Below, piece by piece: positions 8,238 through 16,975 of a DNA stretch of 32,642 bases. Each line of letters opens with the position of its first letter. Position 1 is the stretch's first letter. Origin of the DNA: Hyphomicrobiales bacterium (GTDB lineage Bacteria; Pseudomonadota; Alphaproteobacteria; Rhizobiales; Xanthobacteraceae). Below the pieces are notes generated by a model. It was not told where the DNA came from and ran no database searches. It worked only from the letters and a program-made list of their open reading frames with translations. The stretch covers positions 1 to 32,642 of the forward strand of contig WHTP01000067.1 in NCBI GenBank assembly GCA_009377695.1, given 5' to 3'. The position numbers and the translations under genes were made by a program.

Positions 8238-11075
8238 GTGCCATCGGCTCCGCTATCCCCACAGGCGATGCTTACGCCCCCCGACCAGGTTCCCCGCGCA
8301 CCCGCCGACCTGCTCGACGTGGATGCCTTGGCAGCCGATCTCGATGCGCTCTGCAAGCAGTACGCCGGGCGTGAACGCGAGTTGCGGACCGCGCTCGCAC
8401 AGCGCCTGAAGACGGCGCTGGTCGAGGGGCGCGCCAAGGGCGAGAAGCTGCTTTTGAGCGATCGTCACGGCCGCCGCTGCGCGGAGCGGCTGTGCCACAT
8501 GCAGGACGAGATCATCCGGCTGCTATTCGAGCTCGCGGAGCGGCATCTCTATCCGGTGCGGAACCGGTCGGAAGCCGAGCAGATGGCAGTGGTCGCGACC
8601 GGCGGCTACGGGCGCGGATTGCTGGCGCCGGGCTCCGATATCGATCTCCTGTTCCTGCTGCCCTACAAGCAGACCGCGTGGGGCGAGTCGATCGCCGAGA
8701 CCATCCTCTATTGTCTCTGGGACATGGGACTCAAGGTCGGTCATGCAACGCGCTCGATCAACGAATGCGTCCGGCAGGCCAAGGCCGACATCACCATCCG
8801 CACCGCGGTGCTCGAATCGCGTTTCCTGCTCGGCGATCGCAAGCTGTTCGACGAGATGGTCGCCCGTTTCGACAAGGACGTGGCGCAGGGCACCGCGCCG
8901 GAATTCGTCGCCGCCAAGCTGGCCGAGCGCGAAGAGCGCCACCGCCGCGCCGGCCAGTCTCGCTACCTGGTCGAGCCGAACGTAAAAGACGGCAAAGGCG
9001 GGCTGCGCGACCTGCACACGCTGTTCTGGATCGCGAAATACGTCTACCGCGTGCGCGAACCCGAAGAGCTCATTGAGAAAGGTGTCTTCAACCGCTCCGA
9101 ATACATGCTGTTCCGCCGCTGCGAGGACTTCCTGTGGTCGGTCCGCTGCCACATGCACTTCTTGACCAATCGCCCGGAGGAGCGGCTGTCGTTCGACATC
9201 CAGCGCGAGATCGCGGTGCGGCTGGGCTACACCTCGCATCCCGGCCTGCGCGACGTCGAACGCTTCATGAAACATTACTTCCTGATCGCCAAGGACGTCG
9301 GCGATCTCACCGCGATCCTCTGCGCCGAGCTTGAGGACAGCCAGGCCAAGGCGATGCCGGTGCTCAGCCGCATGATGGCACGGTTTCGGCCGTCGAAACG
9401 CCGCACGCTCAGCGAAACCGAGGACTTCATCGTCGACTACAACCGGATCCACGTTGCCGATCAGAACGTGTTCAAGCGCGATCCGGTCAACCTGATCCGC
9501 ATTTTTCATCTCGCGCAGAAATACAATCTCGCTTTCCATCCCGATGCGATGCGCGCCATCCGCCACTCGCTCCACCTGATCGACAATGATCTGCGCGAGA
9601 ACGAGGAGGCCAATCGCCTGTTCCTCGAGATCCTCACGTCGACGAACGATGCAGAGACCGTACTGCGCCGCATGAACGAGGCCGGCGTGCTCGGGAAGTT
9701 CATGCGCACTTTCGGCCGCATCGTGGCGATGATGCAGTTCAACATGTATCACCACTATACGGTCGACGAGCATCTCCTGCGCTGCATCGGCATCCTCTCC
9801 GACATCGAAGCGGGCCGCGCCGAGGACGCGCCGTTCGCGACCGAGTTGATGCGCACCATGCAACCGGAGCACCGAACCCTGCTCTATATGGCGCTGTTCC
9901 TGCACGACATCGCCAAGGGCCGGATCGAGGACCATTCGATTGCCGGAGCGCGCGTGGCGCGGCGACTGTGCCCGCGCTTCGGGCTGTCGCCGGCGGAGAC
10001 CGAGACCGTCGCCTGGTTGGTGGAGCAGCACCTCGTAATGTCCACGGTTGCGCAATCGCGCGACCTCTCCGATCGCGTCACCATCCAGAATTTCGCGGAG
10101 GTCGTGCAGTCGGTCGAGCGGCTGAAGCTTCTGACCCTGCTGACCACCGCCGACATCAAGGGCGTCGGGCCCGGGGTGTGGAACGGCTGGAAGGCGCAGC
10201 TCATCCGCACGCTCTACTACGAGACCGAGCCGGTGCTGACCGGCGGCTTCTCGGAAGTGAACCGCGCCCAGCGTGTCGCGATGGCGCAGGCCGAATTGCG
10301 CGCAGAGCTCACGGACTGGCCGGCCGCAGAGATCGATGCCTATATCGCGCGGCACTATCCGGCCTATTGGCTTAAGGTCGACCTGCCGACCAAGGTCGCC
10401 CATGCGCGGTTCGTGCGGGCGACGGAGGACGCCGGCAAGTCGCTGGCGACCGCAATCAATCTCAACGACGCACGCGGTGTCGCGGAATTGACCGTCTACG
10501 CGCCCGATCATCCGCGGTTGTTGTCGATCATCGCCGGTGCCTGCGCCATGACCGGCGCCAACATCGTCGACGCGCAGATCTACACGACCACCGACGCGCG
10601 TGCGCTCGACACCATCGCCGTGTCGCGCGGCTTCGAGCGTGACGATGACGAGGAGCGGCGGGCGAAACGGGTGGCGTCGACGATCGAGCAGGCATTGCGC
10701 GGCGACTTGCTGCTGCCGGACATGGTCGCCAAACGCGCACCGCCGAAAGGCCGGCTGAAGGCGTTCGCGATCGAGCCCGAGGTGACAATCAACAATCAGT
10801 GGTCGAACCGCTACACCATGATCGAGGTGACGGGGCTTGATCGTCCCGGTTTGCTCTATGAAGTGACTGCAACGCTATCGAAGCTGAACCTCAACATCGC
10901 CTCGGCCCATGTGGCGACGTTCGGGGAGCGCGTGGTCGACGTGTTTTATGTGACCGATCTGCTCGGCGACAAGATTTCATCCGCGACCCGCCAGGCGGCG
11001 ATCAAGCGGGCACTGCTCCAGCTTTTTGTACCGCTCGACGATGCACCGGCGAAGTCGGTGGCAACAGCGGGCTGA
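8238..11075 (+). CDS. glnD: Bifunctional PII uridylyltransferase/uridylyl-removing enzyme GlnD
   Basis: A 945-residue nitrogen sensor that uridylylates PII (GlnB/GlnK) when glutamine is low and removes UMP when glutamine is high. The nucleotidyltransferase active site is GGYGRGLLAPGSDIDLLFL, with Gly122-Gly123 and Asp134/Asp136. Next come the GlnD-type helical region (VEPNVKDGKGGLRDLHT), an HD phosphohydrolase domain with LHDIAKG (His556-Asp557) for uridylyl removal, and two ACT domains starting near residues 750 (YAPDHPRLLSIIAGA) and 857 (TGLDRPGLLYEVTATL) that bind glutamine. All key motifs are intact. GTG 8238 is taken as start; ATG 8268 is equally possible and would drop ten residues. Length is close to other rhizobial GlnD proteins. 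It lies downstream of mutS and is followed by a strong hairpin at 11128-11160. Confidence 0.97.
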   Translation: MPSAPLSPQAMLTPPDQVPRAPADLLDVDALAADLDALCKQYAGRERELRTALAQRLKTALVEGRAKGEKLLLSDRHGRRCAERLCHMQDEIIRLLFELAERHLYPVRNRSEAEQMAVVATGGYGRGLLAPGSDIDLLFLLPYKQTAWGESIAETILYCLWDMGLKVGHATRSINECVRQAKADITIRTAVLESRFLLGDRKLFDEMVARFDKDVAQGTAPEFVAAKLAEREERHRRAGQSRYLVEPNVKDGKGGLRDLHTLFWIAKYVYRVREPEELIEKGVFNRSEYMLFRRCEDFLWSVRCHMHFLTNRPEERLSFDIQREIAVRLGYTSHPGLRDVERFMKHYFLIAKDVGDLTAILCAELEDSQAKAMPVLSRMMARFRPSKRRTLSETEDFIVDYNRIHVADQNVFKRDPVNLIRIFHLAQKYNLAFHPDAMRAIRHSLHLIDNDLRENEEANRLFLEILTSTNDAETVLRRMNEAGVLGKFMRTFGRIVAMMQFNMYHHYTVDEHLLRCIGILSDIEAGRAEDAPFATELMRTMQPEHRTLLYMALFLHDIAKGRIEDHSIAGARVARRLCPRFGLSPAETETVAWLVEQHLVMSTVAQSRDLSDRVTIQNFAEVVQSVERLKLLTLLTTADIKGVGPGVWNGWKAQLIRTLYYETEPVLTGGFSEVNRAQRVAMAQAELRAELTDWPAAEIDAYIARHYPAYWLKVDLPTKVAHARFVRATEDAGKSLATAINLNDARGVAELTVYAPDHPRLLSIIAGACAMTGANIVDAQIYTTTDARALDTIAVSRGFERDDDEERRAKRVASTIEQALRGDLLLPDMVAKRAPPKGRLKAFAIEPEVTINNQWSNRYTMIEVTGLDRPGLLYEVTATLSKLNLNIASAHVATFGERVVDVFYVTDLLGDKISSATRQAAIKRALLQLFVPLDDAPAKSVATAG

Positions 11076-11127
11076 CGGCTCACATCTTCAGCAAACGTCG
11101 TTCCAGCGACAGCCCCCGCCAAAACAA

Positions 11128-11160
11128 CAACGGCTGCGGGCTCATCGCCTGCAGCCGTTG
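11128..11160 (+). terminator. Strong hairpin after glnD, probable terminator
   Basis: CAACGGCTGC (11128-11137) pairs perfectly with GCAGCCGTTG (11151-11160). The stem can extend inward through a G-T pair and GGC/GCC to a 5-nt TCATC loop. It is followed only by CGTTT, not a long T run, so it is a less typical intrinsic terminator. It lies 52 nt after the glnD stop. Confidence 0.65.
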
Positions 11161-11165
11161 CGTTT

Positions 11166-11210
11166 GAAGCTTATGTGTCTGACGCTTATGCGTCTGAAAC
11201 TTATGCGTTG
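11166..11210. repeat. Three tandem 15-bp repeats
   Basis: Units GAAGCTTATGTGTCT (11166-11180), GACGCTTATGCGTCT (11181-11195) and GAAACTTATGCGTTG (11196-11210) share CTTATG-[CT]-GT at identical spacing. They lie between the glnD hairpin and the end of the minus-strand repeat-protein gene. No coding frame uses them convincingly; they may be slippage products or a protein-binding array. Confidence 0.8.
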
Positions 11211-11293
11211 TGAAACCTGAGGGTTCGGCGTCTCCCAGCAATCACGAGAACCGGTGCGTGATCGCCGAAGCGACGGTCGCTGAACGTGGTGGC

Positions 11294-11656
11294 TTACTTC
11301 TTGCCGCCCTTCTTGCCGCCCTTCTTGCCGCCCTTCTTGCCGCCCTTCTTGCCGCCCATTCCACCCATACCGCCCATTCCACCCATGCCGCCTTTTTTGC
11401 TTTTCTTGGCTTTTTTGCCGCCCATTCCGCCCTTGGCTGCCTTGCCGCCTTTGGCAGATTTGCCGCCTTTGGCATCTTTGCCTTTAAACTGCGGATTGGC
11501 GATTTGGTCGCCGAGCGCATCAAAGAAGCCCTTCTTATAGCCGCCTTCGGACTTCGACTTCGCTTTCGCAGCGGCGAATGATTCCGTCGGAGCAGTGGTG
11601 AGCATCGGCGCGGACATGATGGCTGCCGCCGCAAGCATAAGTGCGATCTTTCGCAT
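11294..11656 (-). CDS. Small exported Lys/Gly/Met-repeat protein of unknown function
   Basis: A 120-residue protein I do not recognise by function. Starting at ATG 11656, it opens MRKIALMLAAAAIMSAPMLT and a likely Sec cleavage near AFA-type alanines (SFAAAK, about 28-31). A short more ordinary segment follows (EGGYKKGFFDALGDQIANPQ). The rest, about residues 56-120, is low complexity: KGG units, then GGM repeated four times, then GGKK repeated five times to the C-terminus. The mature protein is strongly basic. ATG 11656 is preferred over ATG 11662 because the GGGGG at 11663-11667 is correctly spaced only for the former. It is divergent from the PBP1A gene across 336 nt. A cationic exported Gly-Lys tail could bind polyanions such as DNA, lipopolysaccharide or polyphosphate; that is inference. 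Confidence 0.75.
   Translation of the reverse strand: MRKIALMLAAAAIMSAPMLTTAPTESFAAAKAKSKSEGGYKKGFFDALGDQIANPQFKGKDAKGGKSAKGGKAAKGGMGGKKAKKSKKGGMGGMGGMGGMGGKKGGKKGGKKGGKKGGKK
11297..11356. repeat. Five perfect 12-bp tandem repeats inside the Lys/Gly protein gene
   Basis: CTTCTTGCCGCC occurs five times in exact tandem (11297-11308, 11309-11320, 11321-11332, 11333-11344, 11345-11356). On the minus strand each unit encodes Gly-Gly-Lys-Lys. As the unit is a multiple of three, gain or loss by slippage would change tail length without shifting frame. Confidence 0.95.
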
Positions 11657-11992
11657 GGTCATCCCCCAAAAAACGATTCCTAACCGGATCTTCCGGATGC
11701 GCCGGACTCTATGCCGGAAATTTTCGTGATGGAAGAGGATTCATCTGCCGTTAATCCGTTAAGACGCTGAACTTGTTTATGTATATTTGTTCATCTGATC
11801 GTTCATCGGTTGTACAGGAATCTCGCGCTGCAAAGTGTGGCGCCGAATTTCTGATGAAGATTCAGTGCCCCGAGGGCGAACACAGATCCGCACCCGCGGA
11901 CACAGGGTGCGCCCGGTAACGGCGCATAAACGAGCTCAAATTACCGTGTCGCTTGAGGTATCTGGCCTCGGGGGAATGGCCGGGATGGGGAG
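11657..11992. other. Divergent AT-richer spacer between the Lys/Gly protein gene and the PBP1A gene
   Basis: This 336-nt stretch holds no gene I can support. An AT-rich core lies at about 11745-11810 (TTGTTTATGTATATTTGTTC). GTTCATC appears twice as a direct repeat at 11789-11795 and 11801-11807, with a 12-nt period, about one helical turn, which is a plausible activator or repressor site. Promoters for both divergent genes should lie here, but I could not assign convincing -35/-10 pairs. Confidence 0.5.
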
Positions 11993-14080
11993 ATGCCACG
12001 TTCCAAGCAGAAATCGCGTGAACGCCGCGAGCCGATCTTCGATACGGCACCGCAGCGAACGTTACGCGCCGAGTCGCGTGCGGACGGGGACGGCGCGATG
12101 ACATCCGGACGCAAGAGCACGAAACGTGGCCGTACTGCGTCACCGCTCCGCCGCCTGTTCTATTGGTGCGCGGTGCTGGGGCTCTGGGCGCTGATCGCCG
12201 CCGGCGGCACGGTGGTCTGGGTCGCGGCCAATCTTCCGCCGATCCACTCGCTCGAAATTCCGCGGCGCCCGCCATCGATCGAGATCGTCGGCAATGACGG
12301 CAAGGCGCTGGCGACGCGCGGCGAGATGCACGGCGCCACGCTGACGCTCAAGGAGATGCCGCCCTATCTGCCGAAAGCGTTCCTCGCGATCGAGGACCAC
12401 CGTTTCTACAGTCACTTCGGGGTCGATCCGATCGGACTCGCGCGTGCCGCCGCCGCGAACCTGATGCGCCGCGGCGTGGCGCAGGGCGGCTCGACCATCA
12501 CGCAGCAGCTCGCAAAGAACCTGTTCCTCACCCAGGAACGCACGTTCACGCGAAAACTGCAGGAATTGGTGCTGGCGCTCTGGCTCGAGCGCAAATTCAG
12601 CAAGACCGAAATTCTCGAGCTCTATCTCAACCGCGTGTATTTCGGCGCCGGCGCCTATGGCGTCGACGCGGCGGCGCAGCGCTACTTCGGGAAATCCGCC
12701 CGCCAGGTCTCGATCGCCGAGTCCGCGATGCTCGCGGGACTCGTCCGCTCGCCGTCGCGGCTCGCACCCAACCGCAATCCTAATGGAGCGGAGCGGCGCG
12801 CACAGATCGTGATCGCGTCGATGACAAGTTACGGATACATCACCGGGACGATGGCGAAGTTCGCGCTGTCGCAGCCCGCGCGCGCCGTGAAAGTCGCCGG
12901 CAATGGCTCCGCGAACTACATCGCCGACTGGATCATGGATGTGCTCAACGATCTGGTCGGGCATGTCGACCAGGATATCGTCGTCCGCACGTCGATTGAT
13001 CCTGCGCTGCAAGCGGCGGCCGAAGCCGCACTGGTCAACGAGCTCGCGCACAAAGGCGAGAAGCTCGGCGTCAGTCAGGGCGCGCTCATCGCGATGACAC
13101 CGACCGGCGCCGTGCGTGCACTGGTCGGCGGCAGGAGCTACGCGGAGAGTCAGTTCAACCGCGCGGTGGCGGCGAAGCGCCAGCCCGGCTCCGCATTCAA
13201 GCCGTTCGTCTATCTCACGGCGCTGGAGCGTGGTCTCACGCCGGAATCGGTCCGCGAGGACAAGCCGGTCGCGATCAAGGGTTGGCGGCCGGTGAACTAC
13301 AGCCGCGAATATTACGGCGCGGTCACCCTGACGCAGGGTCTCGCCCATTCGCTCAATACCGTCTCCGTGCGCCTCACCCAGGAGTTCGGGTCGACCGCCG
13401 TCGCGCGGACCGCCTATCGACTCGGCATTTCGTCGAAGCTCGAAGCCAATCCGTCGCTCGCTCTCGGCACATCCGAGGTCTCGCTGATTGAACTGGTGTC
13501 GGCTTATGCACCGTTTGCCAACGGTGGCAGCGCGATTGCACCCCATGTGGTGCAGCGCGTGAGCACGAAGGCCGGCAAGACGCTTTATCATCGCTCGCCG
13601 CACGACCTCGGCCGGATCATCCAGCCGCGCTATGTCGCGATGATGAATGCGATGATGCGCGAAACCATACGGGTCGGCACCGCGACGAAGGGTCAGCTGC
13701 CGGGATGGCAGTCCGCGGGCAAGACCGGCACCAGCCAGGATTTCCGCGACGCTTGGTTCGTCGGCTACACTGCCCACCTTGTCACCGGCGTGTGGCTTGG
13801 CAACGACGATTCGTCGCCGACGCGGCGGGCGACCGGCGGCGGCATGCCAGTCGAGATCTGGGCGCGCTTCATGCGCACCGCGCACCAGAACGTGACCGTT
13901 GCCGGTCTGCCTGGCCTGTTCCAACCGGCGCCGTCGCTCGCGTCGATCATCCGGCAGGCGGTGAATGCACCGTCCGCCAATGTCCAGCCCTCAGCCGGCG
14001 TGCAGCGAACGCAACAGCCCACCAGCGGCGGCGGGGGCATCGACGGATGGCTGATGGAGCGCCTGTTCGGCCGGCGCTGA
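11993..14080 (+). CDS. Class A penicillin-binding protein (PBP1A family), bifunctional transglycosylase/transpeptidase
   Basis: A 695-residue inner-membrane enzyme that polymerises glycan strands and cross-links stem peptides. An Arg/Lys-rich cytoplasmic tail (1-48) precedes one membrane anchor (about 53-76, YWCAVLGLWALIAAGG). The GT51 domain has EDHRFYSHFGVDP with catalytic Glu134, GGSTITQQLAKNLFLT and the typical RKLQELVLALWLERKFSK stretch. The transpeptidase domain has the SxxK motif SAFK (Ser400-Lys403), SxN at Ser453-Leu-Asn455, and KTGT at 577-580. All active sites are intact. ATG 11993 is used because the basic leader MPRSKQKSRERREP resembles rhizobial relatives; ATG 12098, with GGGGA 7 nt upstream, is a real alternative. 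The 226-nt gap after it contains only a small GTTCTC-G-GAGAAC palindrome at 14205-14217. Confidence 0.95.
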   Translation: MPRSKQKSRERREPIFDTAPQRTLRAESRADGDGAMTSGRKSTKRGRTASPLRRLFYWCAVLGLWALIAAGGTVVWVAANLPPIHSLEIPRRPPSIEIVGNDGKALATRGEMHGATLTLKEMPPYLPKAFLAIEDHRFYSHFGVDPIGLARAAAANLMRRGVAQGGSTITQQLAKNLFLTQERTFTRKLQELVLALWLERKFSKTEILELYLNRVYFGAGAYGVDAAAQRYFGKSARQVSIAESAMLAGLVRSPSRLAPNRNPNGAERRAQIVIASMTSYGYITGTMAKFALSQPARAVKVAGNGSANYIADWIMDVLNDLVGHVDQDIVVRTSIDPALQAAAEAALVNELAHKGEKLGVSQGALIAMTPTGAVRALVGGRSYAESQFNRAVAAKRQPGSAFKPFVYLTALERGLTPESVREDKPVAIKGWRPVNYSREYYGAVTLTQGLAHSLNTVSVRLTQEFGSTAVARTAYRLGISSKLEANPSLALGTSEVSLIELVSAYAPFANGGSAIAPHVVQRVSTKAGKTLYHRSPHDLGRIIQPRYVAMMNAMMRETIRVGTATKGQLPGWQSAGKTGTSQDFRDAWFVGYTAHLVTGVWLGNDDSSPTRRATGGGMPVEIWARFMRTAHQNVTVAGLPGLFQPAPSLASIIRQAVNAPSANVQPSAGVQRTQQPTSGGGGIDGWLMERLFGRR

Positions 14081-14306
14081 ACGTCGGGCGGTATGGCGGC
14101 AAGCCTCGCATCGAATGCGATCCCGCGTTTGAGCGCTGACCACTTCTCCTCTCACTGGCGTCGCAAACACACGCTGCCATGCAGCTCCGCCCATGTTCCG
14201 GTTTGTTCTCGGAGAACGAATCGAGTGAGCTCGCGAGTCGTGCGACAGTTCGTTGTCAGTGAGTTAACCGGGGCGAACCGTTTCGGCTGGGCGACTCACC
14301 GGCACC

Positions 14307-15083
14307 TCAATCGATGGCGCGATCCGCTTTCACTGGCATGCCATAGCGATGCAGGTCGGTGCCGTGCGTATCGAGCCACGCTTTGGCGCGCTCGCAATCG
14401 GGGTTGAGCCGCTTCAAGAGGCGCCAGAACCGCGGCGAATGATTGAGCTCGACCAGATGCGCAACCTCGTGTGCGGCAAGATAATCGAGCACGAATGGCG
14501 GCGCCAGGATGAGCCGCCACGAGAATGACAGCACGCCGCTGTTCGAGCACGAGCCCCAGCGGCTCGACTGGTCACGCACCGAGATGCGCTTGATGCTGAC
14601 CCCAAGCTGCTCGGCATAACGCCGGCTGGCGGCGTCGAGGTCACGCTTTGCCTCGCGCTTGAGGAAATCGCCAATTCGCCGGTTGTGATGCGGCGGATCG
14701 CCGGCGACGCAGATCAGGCACTCACCAGCATCGTGGTGTTCGGTCCAGACCGTGCCGCGGATATCGTCGCGATGAACAATGCGGTGCGATACGCCGCGCA
14801 ACGGCACGATCACGCCCTGCACGAACGGCGTCGCCTGCGGCAGCCGCTTGAGGCGGGCGGCGATCCAGGCTCCATGTTTCTGCGCGAAATCCCGCGCTTC
14901 CTTGAGGCTGCCGCGCGGTGGAATTGTCAGCACCACCTCGCGCGCGGCGGCGTCGATGCGGAGCGTGTAGCGCCGCGCCTGCCGGTGGCGGCGGACACGC
15001 ACCAGAACGATCGACCTGTCGACGACAACGTCGATCGACTGAGGTTCGGTCGGCCGACGATAGAGCAACGCACGCAGCGACAT
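14307..15083 (-). CDS. YgjP-like zinc metalloprotease (DUF45 / M48-related)
   Basis: A 258-residue protein of the YgjP family. It has the zinc-binding HExxH motif, HEVAHL (His205, Glu206, His209), followed by ELNHSPRFW, and upstream the family's typical DQSSRWGSCSNSGVLSFSWRLILAP. The N-terminal half carries the substrate-like RHRQARRYTLRID and IPPRGSLKEARDF segments also typical of the family. No signal peptide is seen, so it acts in the cytoplasm. ATG 15083 is chosen: the frame continues to 15206, but that upstream portion is atypical, while GGTGGA lies about 8 nt before ATG 15083. Its substrate is unknown. It converges with the PBP1A gene and lies downstream of phaZ on the same strand, 315 nt away, so it probably has its own promoter. 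Confidence 0.9.
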   Translation of the reverse strand: MSLRALLYRRPTEPQSIDVVVDRSIVLVRVRRHRQARRYTLRIDAAAREVVLTIPPRGSLKEARDFAQKHGAWIAARLKRLPQATPFVQGVIVPLRGVSHRIVHRDDIRGTVWTEHHDAGECLICVAGDPPHHNRRIGDFLKREAKRDLDAASRRYAEQLGVSIKRISVRDQSSRWGSCSNSGVLSFSWRLILAPPFVLDYLAAHEVAHLVELNHSPRFWRLLKRLNPDCERAKAWLDTHGTDLHRYGMPVKADRAID

Positions 15084-15293
15084 GGCCGCAGTTCCACCCA
15101 GGAGACGCCCAAGGCGGAATACTGGCATAGGGGCAAGTGCGCGCAGCATGCTCGGCAAGAAATAAAGGCTCTTCCCCAAGGCACGGTGTCTGACCGTGCG
15201 ACTCACTACAATAGCTGGTGCTGGGGCGATGGTGAATCGGAGGCGGAACCCGCCGCCGCCAGGCCCCCGATTGTCCCATGCAGGGACGACTAA

Positions 15294-15307
15294 TTTACTC
15301 CAGTAAA
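15294..15307. promoter_or_regulatory. Perfect 6-2-6 palindrome upstream of the YgjP-like gene
   Basis: TTTACT-CC-AGTAAA is an exact inverted repeat, 211 nt upstream of the YgjP-like start and 92 nt after the phaZ stop on the minus strand. A second small hairpin, GTCCC-atgca-GGGAC, lies at 15273-15287. The remainder of the 15084-15398 spacer shows no gene. It may be an operator; no partner is known. Confidence 0.35.
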
Positions 15308-15398
15308 AACAACGCCTTGAGCAGAAACGACCGCATCCGCCCGGCCGAATGCGCGAAACGGCCGATATTGCCGGATTTCTGCCGACCCAGCGGGTCAG

Positions 15399-16880
15399 TT
15401 AGGCGATCGGCGGCGGTTTCGCGGTCCCGTTCGGGGCGGCGCCGTTGACGCTGTGAGCCGCACCGGTTCCGTTGGCGACGCGTGCGCCCGAGGCGCCCTT
15501 TCGGCGCGGACCGCTGGCGTTGACCGAGAGCACGAAATCGGAAATGCGCGGAGCGATCTCGGCCCGGAAGCGCGAGCCGTTGAATACACCGTAATGCCCG
15601 ACGTCGGGCTGCAGGTAGTGGTACTTCCGATCCTGCGGGATGCTCGTGCAGAGCTTGTGTGCGGCCTCGGTCTGCCCAACGCCGGAGATGTCGTCGTTCT
15701 GGCCCTCGATCGTCATCAGGGCCACGCGGTTGATCTTCGATGGATCGATCGGAACGCCGCGATGGGTCATCTCGCCTTTTGGCAACGAGTGCCGGATGAA
15801 AACCGTGTCGCAGGTCTGGAGGTAGTACTCGGCGCAGAGATCCATGACGGCGAGATACTCATCATAGAACTCGCGATGCCTCTGCGCGGAGTCGCCGTCG
15901 CCCTTCACGAGATTCAGATAGAGGTTACGGTGCGCCTCCATGTGGCGGTCGAGATTCATGCTCACAAAGCCGAAGAGCTGGAGGAAGCCCGGATACACGT
16001 CCCGCATAAAGCCCGGATTCGGGAACGGAACCTTGGTGATGACGTTGCGGCGGAACCAGTCGATGCCGCGCCGGCCTGCCAGAAGATTGACCTCGGTCGG
16101 ATTGATGCGGGTGTCGATCGGACCGCCCATCAGCACCATGGAATGGGGCACATGCGGATCGCCGTCCGCCTCCATGCGCGCGACCGCGGCGAGCACCGGC
16201 ACCGAGGGCTGGCACACAGCGATGACGTGGACGTCGCCGCCGAGGAAATGCAGCATCGAGATCAGGTAGTCGATGTAATCGTCGAGATCGAAGCTGCCCT
16301 CCGACAGCGGCACGACACGCGCATCGATCCACTCGGTGATGTAGACGTCATGATTGGGCAGGAAGCCTTCCACCGTGCCGCGCAGAAGCGTCGCGTAGTG
16401 GCCGGACATCGGCGCGACGATCAAAAGCCGCGGCTGTGGACGCCGCAACGGACGCTCGAATTTGCGCTCGAAATGCAGGAGGCGGCAGAACGGCCGCTCC
16501 CAGACAGCCGAGATGTCGACTGGAACGCGCTCGGCGCCGATCAGCGTCGACGGGACGTTCCACTCCGGCTTGCCGTAGCGGCGCGTCGAGCGCTCGAATA
16601 ATTCGCACGCCGCTGCCACGGTCTTGCCGAGCTCGGTATGCGACCAGGGATTGGCTGCATTCTTGAAAAACAGCTTGCCGGCATCGGCAAAGGCGCGGGC
16701 CGGATTAAGCGACGCCTGGCCCATTTCGTAGAGCCAGTAGGCTGGCGCACCGTACATCGGGCCCAGAACCGGACTGAGTCCGCGTGGTGCGGCGGCAGCG
16801 CCGCCGAATTCCCCAATCGCCATAGCCGCGGCCCCCAGCGCTTTATTTTGCGGTGCAGCAGACTGTCTTGATTTCGTCAC
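15399..16880 (-). CDS. phaZ: Intracellular polyhydroxyalkanoate depolymerase PhaZ
   Basis: A 493-residue alpha/beta-hydrolase that mobilises stored polyhydroxybutyrate granules. The lipase-box equivalent is VCQPSVP with a cysteine nucleophile (Cys223), the hallmark of intracellular PhaZ as in Ralstonia PhaZa1. Asp in EGQNDDISG and His in VGHYGVF complete the triad. RLLIVAPMSGHYATLLRGTV and HDVYITEWIDARVVP are also diagnostic. The C-terminal 45 residues are Ala/Gly/Asn-rich and probably disordered. GTG 16880 is selected since AGGA lies 8 nt upstream; ATG 16826 gives 475 residues, and the frame is open to TTG 16922. PHB turnover is linked to redox balance, and regB/regA lie 3 kb away, but no direct link is shown. 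Confidence 0.93.
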   Translation of the reverse strand: MTKSRQSAAPQNKALGAAAMAIGEFGGAAAAPRGLSPVLGPMYGAPAYWLYEMGQASLNPARAFADAGKLFFKNAANPWSHTELGKTVAAACELFERSTRRYGKPEWNVPSTLIGAERVPVDISAVWERPFCRLLHFERKFERPLRRPQPRLLIVAPMSGHYATLLRGTVEGFLPNHDVYITEWIDARVVPLSEGSFDLDDYIDYLISMLHFLGGDVHVIAVCQPSVPVLAAVARMEADGDPHVPHSMVLMGGPIDTRINPTEVNLLAGRRGIDWFRRNVITKVPFPNPGFMRDVYPGFLQLFGFVSMNLDRHMEAHRNLYLNLVKGDGDSAQRHREFYDEYLAVMDLCAEYYLQTCDTVFIRHSLPKGEMTHRGVPIDPSKINRVALMTIEGQNDDISGVGQTEAAHKLCTSIPQDRKYHYLQPDVGHYGVFNGSRFRAEIAPRISDFVLSVNASGPRRKGASGARVANGTGAAHSVNGAAPNGTAKPPPIA

Positions 16881-16975
16881 AACGTCAATCCTAGCCGAGG
16901 AGCTTGCGGTCTCCTGAAACAAATGGGGATTTTCCCCTGGTTTATCAGGGGGTCGCGAATCTATCGAGGGAACCG

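Noticed and set aside
8523-10511. A 662-codon minus-strand frame opposite glnD
   Set aside because: Shadow of glnD due to GC-rich codon bias; glnD has every catalytic motif on the other strand.
11297-11356. CRISPR-like array
   Set aside because: The 12-bp units are directly adjacent with no spacers and lie within a coding frame; no cas genes are present.
11210-11581. Plus-strand frame with LLAALLAALLAALLAA repeats
   Set aside because: It is the antisense reading of the 12-bp repeats in the Lys/Gly protein gene; the minus-strand frame has signal peptide and ribosome site.
11789-11807. Possible alphaproteobacterial LexA box (GTTC-N7-GTTC)
   Set aside because: The two GTTC half-sites are separated by 8 nt, not 7, and the flanking genes are not typical SOS genes.
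12140-13924. A 594-codon minus-strand frame opposite the PBP1A gene
   Set aside because: Shadow frame rich in Arg/His/Asp with no motifs; the PBP1A frame has intact active sites.
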